Assembly (NCBI RefSeq): GCF_905220365.1
Contig: NC_061136.1
Coordinates: 9,341,702 to 9,405,701 of the forward strand
DNA from: Vanessa cardui
Lineage: Eukaryota; Arthropoda; Insecta; Lepidoptera; Nymphalidae
DNA: 64,000 nt
Direction: 5' to 3'
Below are positions 45,906 to 56,152 of the stretch, one piece after another. A program made the position numbers and the translations under genes. Below the pieces are notes generated by a model, which was given only the letters and a program-made list of their open reading frames with translations, searched no databases and was not told the origin of the DNA. Numbering within the stretch: position 1 is the stretch's first letter; every line of letters starts with the position of its first letter.

Positions 45906-46177
45906 ATTGGACGACTTACATTTCTTGTAAAACAACAAAGATGTAAAATAGAAAAATAAATAATGTTATCAGATAATTACAATTACTTTTAGGTTATAGA
46001 AAATTTCGCCAGACTAAAAATACGTGTTGAGTTAAAGACAGATGATAAAGATTTTTTGAAAATGAATCATCTTAATGTCTACTAAACTTTGGAATTAATG
46101 TTTGTATATAAGTTTATAATTTTTCAAAGAGGGAAATATCGATTTATGCGCTTCTAGTTTATATGTATTTAAACTTT

Positions 46178-46312
46178 AGTAAGATTAACTACTGAGAATT
46201 TTGTTCTTCTTCTTGATAGAATCTACATTCCTAACCGGTGGTAGCTTTACTTAACATATAGAGTTTTGTAAAATGATCAAAAGTTCTTGTATAAAACTAC
46301 TTGAATAAATTA
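46178..46312 (-). repeat. Dispersed retroelement-tail repeat, copy 4
   Basis: On the minus strand: 'GCTACCACCGGTTAGGAATG', TAGATTCTATCAAGAAGAAG, CTCAGTAGTTAATC. A diverged inverted copy of 3055-3245. Confidence 0.6.
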
Positions 46313-46429
46313 GGTATATTTTTTTTAACCTACGTTGGTTTCGACAGTTAAAAAAGAAAATTATAAAATTATCAGGTGCTTAATGACTAATATTAATGGT
46401 TCAAAATATAGTTTTAAAGACAAATTAAG

Positions 46430-46575
46430 AACGTTTGAGCGAACAGTCAACCTAGCCGAGACATACGTTATCCGCCAAGGTGTAAGATCAGCTGAAAGGC
46501 GCGACTCGGCGGCAATTAGCGGCCTGCGCAAACGTCTGTTTCAACTTATGCCAACATCGGCGATCCTATTTATGT
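46430..46575. promoter_or_regulatory. GC-richer island
   Basis: CTAGCCGAGACATACGTTAT, CCGCCAAGGTG, GGCGCGACTCGGCGGCAATT and AGCGGCCTGCGCAAACG stand out from AT-rich flanks. A + strand frame of 80 codons (46335-46577) crosses it, but there is no known motif or convincing splice pair. Either a conserved non-coding block or, less likely, an exon. Confidence 0.28.
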
Positions 46576-49147
46576 AGCTGTTAAGTACCGTCAGCACTCA
46601 ACTAACTTTTATTCTTTAAAAGTGGATAATTGTAATTGTTTTTGCTCTTTTAAATATTTAAATGAATCCTTTGTGCAAGCTCGTCTAGGTAGATTCATAT
46701 TAACAGTAATAATGTATTATCGTTGTGTTCCGTAAAGGGTAAGTAATCCAGTGTAACTATGACGTAATAGTGCAATTGGAGCGCATGTAAGGGACGCATA
46801 TTACTTCTAACATTGTCAAAAGCAAAAGTAAGCTCTCACCAGAATGATCTTTTTTATCAGTCTATCAACTTTTAGATACAAACTTATTATTGTTAGTTAA
46901 ATATAGAAGAAATTCTGAAACAACTTAAATAAAACTATAAGTAGTTACAGATCAAAATTCGAGCTGTTTCCCATTATTAATTCATTGTATAGAAGCACAA
47001 ATTTTGGTTGTTTTTAATAGATCACCTTTAATTCGAATAGGTAGCAAATAAATATTAAAAGTAGAGCTATGTTTATGAACATTTATGAACTTTTATATTT
47101 AATGGTTTAACATCAGTCGGTACAGAATATACATTCATAAGTTATATTGTGCTTCACCGGGTTCCGAGTCAATACACCGAGGAATGCGCGAAGGCCGCAG
47201 TCCTGTACCTATTTGAGCAAACCCTGTGTTTGCTTGCACTCTAACGGCTCCGCTTGGAAATTACGTAATGGAAATGAAACGCATCAATACAAAGGAAATT
47301 GTCTACTTCATTTGTTTTGATTTTGAAATGAAAACAATGCTAAATTTAAATAGGTACCGACCTACTTCATAATACCTAACATACCTTTTTTCTTAGCGTC
47401 ACATATTTTATTAATTAGTATTTGTTATTTAGACAAGGTACCTATACATAATTTTTTAGATAGTTATTACAAATAATAGGTACTTCATTAATTTATTTTG
47501 TGATACGCTGTCATAATATATCCTTTAAGATTCCATTTCGCTAGTAGTAGATATCGTCGAAGTCAATAAAATAGTAATTATTTATTGTTTTAGTAAACAA
47601 TGGTTCTTTTATTTAACAATGGTTTAAGTACAGCATGTATGCTCAATACACAAAATAGTACTAGACATAGAAGGTCACATAAAGAAAAGTAAATTAACGG
47701 CAGATTTCCATCTTGTTGCTACTTTAATATTTAGGGTACTGATAATCTTTTTTGTTCAGATATGTGTAAGTAATACAATCATATAATATTTTTGTTAGGG
47801 CCACTGATTTGTAGTTAACGTTAAATTAACAGTTAAATACAATACATTGATATTGTAACCAGTCCTTTCGTCACAGGTCACAAAGAAAATCTTCGTGTCA
47901 AAACCATAAAGCTTTAATGAGTCGTATTTCTTAAGCGACTGATTTGCGAGTTCGGTAACAATTATTTATTATAATTTATTATTTTAAGTATCGGTACTCT
48001 GTCCCACATTGAAATGGCAATAAAGTTAAATTTAAGATTTGATTGCCTCGCTTTAGCATCTCCTGACTTATCGAGCTTAACCTTATTATTGTTGTGAGCT
48101 CGCGCTAAAAGCATTCCTTAAGTAGATAGATTGTTATTAAAGCTATTGGTAGAAATTTAACGTTTTGTAAATTATACAAGTGTGTGAACGTCTTTCAATT
48201 GTAAAACCTGTTTTTAAAATTTATTATGATTTGATATTATATCTATGTAATTGAGATAATATGCGGGTTGTAATATACATAATCCTTTGGAATAAATTGA
48301 GCCATAAATTCTAAAGTATTCAGCTAATACTAAATAGTATTATTATTAAATTTTATCTACCTTTGCAATATATGTCTAAAATGTATAATTAATATCTGTA
48401 GGTACGTATATGTCTCTAGTACAAAAAAACAACTCAAAAAGAACTGGACAGAAACAAAGATAAGAATTACATTTTTTTAAAATTGCTATTATTTAATATA
48501 ACAGTTTCACTAGTGGACTAATAGTTTTTATATAATCATATATTTTTATTTGTATATTTAAATAAAGTCGAAAAGTTTTAAGGCCTTACACATAGGCTTA
48601 CAAAAAAAATTTAATGAAAGTTTTTTTTGCCATTAATTGTAGCCGTAAGCGTAGTGGCAATGTAAATAATAAATTTAATTACTTGATTGTAATCTGTATT
48701 TAAATTCGGGATAATAAATGACGTTGTAAAATTCAAGATCACAGCTAAGTGCAATTACTGGCGGTTAAATTGTACTTTTTAAGAAAAAAATAATTATTAT
48801 TGTATTTTACTATTGAGTAGGTACTCTAAAAACAATGTTGATGTTTGTATATAGTTCAAATCCTACACATTTGTAGGTAAAATGAACTAGAAATTTGATA
48901 AGAATTACAGTTGGTACCTGGGTAGGTAGGTATCTGGGACATCTTTCGGTCGATCTTTTACGTATGATGCTTAAAATCAGCAATGTTTGTCTCTATTTTT
49001 TCTTCTATCTATTTTTTTGAATTGAAATGCCTTAAAATCGCTACGAAATAAAGTATCATCTCACGCTTTTCTTTAACTCTATTTTGCTTTAGTAGTCTAT
49101 GTTATACAGTTCACTAGGTGTTACAGGTTGATAGATATATAAATAGG
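46576..49147. other. Gene desert, one mixed block
   Basis: AT-rich. Positions 47150-47340 are of balanced composition (CACCGGGTTCCGAGTC, GCGCGAAGGCCGCAGTCC) and may be conserved non-coding DNA. Nothing else was recognised. Confidence 0.35.
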
Positions 49148-49149
49148 TA

Positions 49150-49483
49150 TAGTACGACACAACTTAGATGTCGCATCGGCAAAATTCGTAAAACCGATCA
49201 CATCCGAATTGGGTACGCTCTAACAAATTATCAATATTTATTTCTCATGCGAATATGATCTTTACACAAACGTAATAACTTGTAATATCATATGACCTAA
49301 TATATTCATCAATTTGACGCGCCGATTTACATGAACTTGCTTTCTCTGACGCGTGAATCTATAGCGACGAATAGCGTCGAATGGCGCGATAGGGAGCTAT
49401 TTCTATTGGTTGTGTAAATCAGCAGTAATCGGTATTATTTTCAATTGCATTTTCCGATGCTACATCTAATTTGTGTCGTACTA
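49150..49483 (+). mobile_element. TA-flanked MITE, copy 2
   Basis: 334 bp, same orientation as 12935-13273. Ends are TAGTACGACACAACTTAGAT and ATCTAATTTGTGTCGTACTA, between TA duplications (49148-49149 and 49484-49485). Its last 13 bp are the exact reverse complement of its first 13, so this copy has the cleanest ends. Confidence 0.92.
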
Positions 49484-49949
49484 TATAAAACTATTTACTG
49501 ACAAAAAGAGAAAAATATCTTAAAAAATTAAACGAGATAATTGTACGTCATTACAATCGCAGATTTGGCGCTACGCAGAAATGACATAAAACTACTAAAA
49601 ACAATCTAAATAAAATTACGACAAGTGCAACAGTTTAAATGTACTTAAACAATAAATAAAGCTTCATCAAACGTAAACTGTGCATCCGTTTTAAATCATT
49701 TCCTATTCCGTTTCCACTTAGGTTACTTATGCAGGTATAACGACATGCTCCGGGATAGCTCTGGTCAAAATCACATCGTCGATTAAGTAGAGATGTACCT
49801 ATATACAGATGTTGAACTCTGCTTTTTTGAGTAAATAACGTATGTGACTTTCAACATATAGTAAACATTATCATGAATTATCTGGCGAAATGCATCGCAG
49901 AGTATTTTTATCAAAATTAACAACATTTAAATATAATCCAGAATAAGTA

Positions 49950-50150
49950 AACAGAAGCGGATCCAAGCTTAAAAGTAGCGCGCAGGAGTCTCGCTTCTGC
50001 TCCGTTTGCGTGAGCATACGCGCTACTTCGTGAGACCAAATAACTGTGGAAGAAATATCAACGCACATTGACACGCGTTCGCGCGCTTTCTCGCGTGTAC
50101 GAGATAGGCTCTTTATAAACTGCGCAAGAATGCTCTGCGCTTCAAATTCT
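49950..50150. promoter_or_regulatory. CpG-rich island with inverted repeat
   Basis: CpG-dense in AT-rich flanks (AGTAGCGCGCAGGAGTCTCG, CGCGTTCGCGCGCTTTCTCG). A 10-bp perfect inverted repeat (AAGTAGCGCG at 49973-49982, CGCGCTACTT at 50019-50028) lies inside. It could be a promoter or insulator-type element about 1.8 kb upstream of the next CpG island. No good donor follows. Confidence 0.35.
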
Positions 50151-51780
50151 TAGTAATAAATCAAATCACTTGGTAATAAAATTATATCTATTTATAGATA
50201 TATTTTTTAGTTTATTTATTGAGTACAAAACAGTTCGTGCTTAGTTTTTTATAAAAAATATAAAAAGTACGTGTGTTATTTAGCGCTTTTGGAAATACTT
50301 CAATATTAACACTGTTAGTACCTATGTGAATTAAGTATTATTAGCTATTAAGAGTCGTTAAAAATGTTTTAATGCAACGAATTCGTTAGTGATAAGCTAG
50401 CTAATATAGTTAGCCAAAATATAGGTACCTACATACTTAATTTGCAACAATGTCGGCATGCCTTTTAAACCAAGGAAATATCATATTTAACAACTTCAGT
50501 ATCATTTTATTGAGTTTTAATCATGAAACGAGATTTCGAAACCGCTATTTAACTGTTCTATTTTCAAACTTAGTTAATTAATTGAAGATAATCAACGCAA
50601 TAGATAATATAATAAGGTTAATAAAGATAATAATTATAATTGTTGATAATAATTGAGTTTCATATAAAGTGTATGTGATAGGTCCTTTTTTGTGATATTC
50701 ATATAATTGAAGGCGCTTATTTACATTTAGTTGGTAACGTTTATACTTATGTATCGGTATATAATACAAAACATACCTACTTACATATATTTTAAACAAA
50801 AATATGATACGGGCTTTCATACTATAAGTATATATTATTTTTCTTTCACGGAATCATCATTATGTTAATTAGTTACAACAATGGATACTTGATGGTTAAT
50901 AAGATAAAAAATATTTCATAGTAGGAAGAATTCAAAGAATTTCCGTCAAAATTTACGAGGCTATAGAACGCTGAGTGGTTTTAGGCATATAATTAATGTA
51001 TTATCAGATAGAGTTTGAATAAATTGTATGCATTGAGTGTGTAAACGTTGTCTACAGTTAACGGAACACACAAGTTGGTACTGCTAATAAATGTGTCCAC
51101 CGGCTACTGTAATAAAAGTCGTTCCGATTTGATTACTGATATCAACTGACATTAATTTAATAAGTATGTATTATTAGGTACAAGTCCAAACAAACTTGTA
51201 GAATTAGTCGAAATGTAGGCTTTGGACGAAATGAAATATGTATTTATAAGACATAGTTGGTGTAAATATTGTTGTTGTTTTTTAAATGCTTGTTTTTGTA
51301 GCTTAATCAGTCAGGTGTCTAGTTTTTTATTTATTAATTTAACAAATGAGCGAAAGTATAGGTAACAGCTTCCACATTAGATAGCAAGCGGTGATGTGTA
51401 TGATGTAACGCGTTTGTCTAGACGACGTCTATTCACTTGTGCCTCAAAGATTATTAAAATACATGTTGAAATTTGCTAGATAATTTTCAATAACACAAAA
51501 ATACGAAATAAAGAATAAAACATATATCTATATGTACTCTACCAATTAATATTGAAACTTTATACTATTATTGATTACTCTTCCCAAGTACATGTTGAAG
51601 CGATTTACGTTTAAATATAGATAATATTCGATTTCGAAAAAGTACTGACAAGTTTTGAGATTTGTAGAAATTGCATTAAAAATCGTCGACCATAAAATAT
51701 TATACATAAAAAAACACACTTGACGCTTGGCCCCTTGCTGTTGATAAATCTCTTGGCGAGGCAAGTTGAAGAAATAAGAT
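50151..51780. other. AT-rich DNA upstream of the CpG promoter
   Basis: No gene or clear repeat is seen. Minus-strand frames of 130 and 102 codons enter the CpG island from its right edge; their G/A/R-rich starts are products of the CpG composition. Confidence 0.4.
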
Positions 51781-52020
51781 ATATACCAAGTAGAGGGATG
51801 GTACCAGCGGCGCGCGCTTCGAGCGAATTCAACGCGCTGTGTGAAGCCCCGCCCGCCCAGTGAGCCATACCGTCGAACGCCGCCGCCGCGACCGGCCGCG
51901 CCCGCACCGAACCGCGCACCGCGCACTACAGTGAACATAATTAATTTACAACACCAGTAAAAGTGATGATACTAGTTTATCGACTATAAATCTGTGCAGT
52001 GTTGTGATCGCGTGTCGCAG
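51780..52020 (+). promoter_or_regulatory. CpG-rich promoter and probable non-coding first exon
   Basis: This is the most CpG-dense stretch of the window (GGCGCGCGCTTCGAGCG, AACGCCGCCGCCGCGACCGG). It has a GC box (CCCCGCCCGCCC, 51847-51858) and ends in a perfect 5' splice site, CAG|GTAAGT, at 52018-52026. A GATATATA lies at the upstream edge (51779-51786). The last ~45 bp before the donor have no in-frame ATG, so the exon would be 5' untranslated. The start site was not fixed; TACAGTGAAC near 51927 is one initiator-like match. Whether the transcript codes for protein is unknown. Confidence 0.55.
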
Positions 52021-52230
52021 GTAAGTGATAATTGCTCAGTCGCATGCCGCGCTGTTTGTGGAGCAAACACGGCCGCCCGTGTCATGTTGGCGGAAAACAA
52101 AGCGTCGGTAACCCTTTGGGTGTCGTGTTCGTGTTGGTCTGTGATAATTCGACACTTTTCGTTGAATTTTAGCGTGTGCTCGTACCGTTACGGATCACTT
52201 GATCCCTTACGCGTTGGCGACTTTTAATTG
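52021..52230 (+). other. Start of a probable first intron
   Basis: After the GTAAGT donor the sequence stays CpG-moderate for about 200 bp (GCCGCGCTGTTTGTGGAGC, ACACGGCCGCCCGTG), then becomes AT-rich. A 77-codon frame runs through the donor and starts at GTG, so it is not taken as a protein. Confidence 0.4.
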
Positions 52231-53232
52231 TGATTTCGAATTACCAATTAGACTCATACAGCTGGTCTTTTGTTGAAATGTTTATGTAATAATACCTATA
52301 AATAGGTTGTAAATTATATAATAAGGTTATTTGTAATAATGTAAAGTCTCAACGTTACATTAAGTGTTCAATACGTAATTTATAATCCAAGTTATTGTGT
52401 AACCTGCTATCGGTATACTGAGTTGCTAACTATTGACACATTCTCCCTTGATATACAACAGAAATAAATGTCTGTTTATTAATAAAGTGTTAAGGTACGT
52501 TCTATTTACAAAGGATTATTTACATTTAAGATTCATTATGCGTGTTTTAATTAGATTTTTCAATAGGTATATGTTAATATAGGTACCTATCTAAATTTAT
52601 ATGCTTGTATGTCTGAAAATGACATTTAGGGTCTCTATTTAACCAAAAAAAAATAATATTTATGGAGTAAAATTAGTTATGCTTTTCATAGGAAAGTAAC
52701 TACTACCTATACACATATTGTATATAGGTAGTAGGTACCTGTACATTACACCTATTTCCCTCTTTACAGTAACCTAGTGATCAATGGTTGGTATCTTACT
52801 TATGAATTTCACAACCTTCCTTACCTTATAATCTATAATAGTTACCTACGTTAACTGTGCATATGCTTTTTGTATGTACACAAAACATACACAAAAAAAA
52901 TGTTTAATTGTATTTTTCATTTATAATTGGCCCATTAATGTTTAGGTAGGTATGTCAAATTTAATTAATCAATTAAATCGACGATAACAAAGTCTTTTTA
53001 TACATACTAGTCCAAAAATATCACAATCAAGAAAATATTTAATCTTCCCCTTCATGATGTTCAAGCTTATGTCACCATACTCTACAAGCCAATAGAGAAG
53101 GGTATTGAATACAGAAATATGTAGTTTTCTATCGGTCTATCTAACACTAGTCAGTTGTCTTTTATAAATATTATTAATGTTACTGGTCACGAGATGAATT
53201 AAGCTTACATAGATATTTACATAATTAAATAG
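52231..53232. other. AT-rich, nothing recognised
   Basis: Probable intron sequence if the 52020 donor is real; no gene or repeat seen. Confidence 0.4.
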
Positions 53233-53530
53233 AGTCGAGATGGACCAGTGGTTAGAACGCGTGCATCTTAACCGATGATTGCGGGTTCAAACCCAGACGG
53301 GCACCGCTGATTCATGTGCTTAATTTGTCTTTATAATTCATCTCGTGCTCAGCGGTGATGGAAATCATCGTGAGGAAATCTGCGCGTGTCTAATTTCATT
53401 GAAATTCTGCCACATATGTATTCCACCAACCCGCATTGGAACAGCGTGGTGGAATATGTTCCAAAAACCTTTTCCTCAAAGGGAGAGGAGGCCTTTAGCC
53501 CAGCAATGGGAATTAACAGGCTGTTGTTGT
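53233..53530 (+). repeat. tRNA-derived SINE (Metulj-like)
   Basis: The A box TGGACCAGTGG (53241-53251) and B box GGTTCAAAC (53284-53292) are intact. The body (CATGTGCTTAATTTGTC, GGAACAGCGTGGTGGAATAT, GGAGGCCTTTAGCCCAGCAA) and the GCTGTTGTTGTA tail are conserved. It is the same family as 15.8 and 21.0 kb but in the opposite orientation. The 66-codon frame inside is SINE body. Confidence 0.9.
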
Positions 53531-55138
53531 ATATATACTTACTAATGAAGCCTATGAAAATTTAGCGCTTAGCCGGTTTCGATCTGGTATGTATATCGGG
53601 TTCATTTGATATCTATATAATATTGTTCATTTTGACTGAGTAGTAAATTATAATCTATTGAACAATTACAACCATATAAGATATTATAGAAGCCTCAGTA
53701 TAATAAAAGGGTTCAGAATGCAATTGAAATTGTAATCCGGTAATTTAGATATTTTTTTACTTAAATTTTTTTTTAATTTAAAAGCAATGCCCCAAATTAA
53801 TTAAGAAATTTCTAATATTTCTATTTACCTCTCCCTCTAAGTTTATCAAGTCAGGATCGATCCTGAAACTTTTACACCGCTATGCGGACAGTTAATCAAT
53901 GCGCTATTGATGCTTCAACGTTATCTTGAGTTAAAGACCCAACGTATATAGAAAAGAAAAGAAAATAATTGATAACTATAAAGCTAATGACTAGGTATTA
54001 AATAATTTTCTTCTTTTACTCAATCATAAGCGTTTTGCTTATAAAATTATGCAATATTATTGCGCCGGACCTTTGTAACATTAGAATGTTGTAACTATTG
54101 ATACAGCGTAATTAGCCGTTCCATCATAGAGATTATCGAACTTTCGTCCTTTGAATAGATTGAAAGTTGAAATCCTTTCAGCTAACCTAAAATATAAAAG
54201 TAAAAACAGTAAGTATAGATCCAAATCAACATAAGGTAGTTCAAGGCAAATAAAATACTCGAGATATAAATTGTGCTATACCTAAGGGCATTTGAATCAA
54301 ATGTCGATTAAAGATAAAAGCAAAATAATCATTTAAGATTTTCGTTAGTAATAAACAGAGACGACGAATCTCATGTGCTCTCGTCCTAATATTCCGTTAC
54401 TGACAAGCCTATCAGTAAATCAGTAAAAACTTTGGCTGCGTTCCAATCGGCACCGGTCTAGGGCGGCATTGTTTGACGATCGCATAAATTCCAAATAAAT
54501 TTAATTCCCTTTGGCATTTATTCGCATTGAGATAAATACTGTATTTTTAAATAAAAGACAATCTATAATACTTACCTATTTAAAACGATAATGACTTGAT
54601 TATGATCTAAATAATTATTTATAAATTGTTAATATTTTAAATAATCTGATATCCATCAGTATTTTTTTTTAAATTCTATGATAAGTTCTGCGGATTAATC
54701 TTACTTTAAAATAAATCGATTTTACTTATTTATAATATTAGTAAGTTTGTTCTATAATATTATCTTTTAGTTTTCGTTACAAATACAAGTAGTAATTTTA
54801 TTTTTATTGCATTAGCAAGGAAAGTTATATCTACAGATGAGCGCCAGCCTAGGCGCCAGGTTTTTTTTTTTTTACGCTGACAAGCTGGTATAAATCTCTA
54901 AAAATACAACGAAATTATAAACAAACTGTAACCCACGACCATTCTAAAAGTACATGCTATCATAATGCGAAATCTTAATGCCAGTCGCGTTAATAATTAA
55001 TTATTCATCTTGCAGAAAAATTATAGAATTTGTGTGGCACCCTGGGTGCTTTATATCATAGTCACAGATACAATACTCATATATAGATTACTGCTGAGCG
55101 ACATGCTTTGACATGTACAAGTTCTGGCGTTAACTAAG
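53531..55138. other. Intergenic or intronic, one GC-richer block
   Basis: AT-rich. A mixed block at 54425-54530 (GCTGCGTTCCAATCGGCACC, GGTCTAGGGCGGCATTG) may be conserved. A T homopolymer follows GGCGCCAGG near 54860. Confidence 0.35.
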
Positions 55139-55140
55139 TA

Positions 55141-55478
55141 AAGTACGACACAAATTAGATGTAGCATCGGAAAATGAAATAGAATGAAAATAAAACCGAT
55201 TACTGCCGATTTACACAACCAATAGAAATAGCTCCCTATCGCGCCATGCGACGCTATTCGTCGCTATAGATTCTCGCGTCAGAGAAAGCAAGTGCATGTA
55301 AATCGACGTGTCAAATTGACGAATATATTAGGTCATATGATATTACAAGTTATTACGTTTGTGCAAAGATCATATTCGTATGAGAAATAAATATTGATAA
55401 TTTGGGATAGCGTACTCAATTCGGATGTGATCGATTTTACGAATTTTGCCGATGCGATATCTAAGTTTTGTCGTACTA
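55141..55478 (-). mobile_element. TA-flanked MITE, copy 3 (inverted)
   Basis: 338 bp, inverted relative to copies 1 and 2. Ends are AAGTACGACACAAATTAGAT and ATCTAAGTTTTGTCGTACTA, between TA duplications (55139-55140 and 55479-55480). The internal CpG core is conserved (CTCCCTATCGCGCCATGCGA). Confidence 0.9.
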
Positions 55479-55479
55479 T

Positions 55480-56062
55480 ATATTCCTCTCCGCGCCTGTC
55501 TATCAACTTTCTACTTATTTCAAGTTGATTAATAGTAATTTTCTTTAGTAATAATTACTGTTCGTTAAATGAGTTTGACGTTGCATCCAAATCTATATTG
55601 TCAGTTCCATGGCTCGGATAACAAGTTTTCCTCTTCTTTGAAAATATAAACAGTACCTAATCTTCGTACAAAACACACATGTTTCTTGAAATAAACATGC
55701 GTGTATTTAACAAAGTTTTCTGTTAGATAAAATTCAAAATATATGTTCTCTTTATAATTGTTACGAAATCGTGTCCTGGCTGTTTTTGAGAGTGAGGTAT
55801 TAAATAAAATTTAATTTACTATAATCTATATTATTATAAGTACTCTTCTAATATGAAATATAAATACAATTGCGTATTATGTAGATATAGAGAGGAATGG
55901 TCGGATATGTGGACTGTGGATACAATTACCTACTTTAGATTTAGAATATTTTTCTTTGTGTATAATAATATAAATGTATATATTTATTAGCATTCGCGAT
56001 AAACTAATAAATATTTTCTTATAAAAACGTTGGGTAACAATACTATTTAAAGTAATAAGGTA
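55480..56062. other. AT-rich, nothing recognised
   Basis: No gene or clear repeat. Confidence 0.45.
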
Positions 56063-56152
56063 AAACAACAGCCTGAAAATGTTGCTAGCTGGGCTAAGGC
56101 CTCCTCTCGATATTAGGTGAACTTTTTGAGCATAATTCACGTTTCTCCAATG
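56063..56152 (-). repeat. Truncated SINE 3' fragment
   Basis: AACAACAGCCTGAAAATG, then GCTGGGCTAAGGCCTCCTCT match the 3' end of the Metulj-like SINE on the minus strand. The tRNA-like head is missing. Confidence 0.7.

Noticed and set aside
51546..51938. Minus-strand 130- and 102-codon frames with G/A/R-rich starts
   Set aside because: The unusual residues come from the CpG island; the remainder is AT-rich chance sequence without splice support.
51991..52227. 77-codon frame starting at 51994
   Set aside because: It starts at GTG, not ATG, and runs straight through a perfect splice donor.
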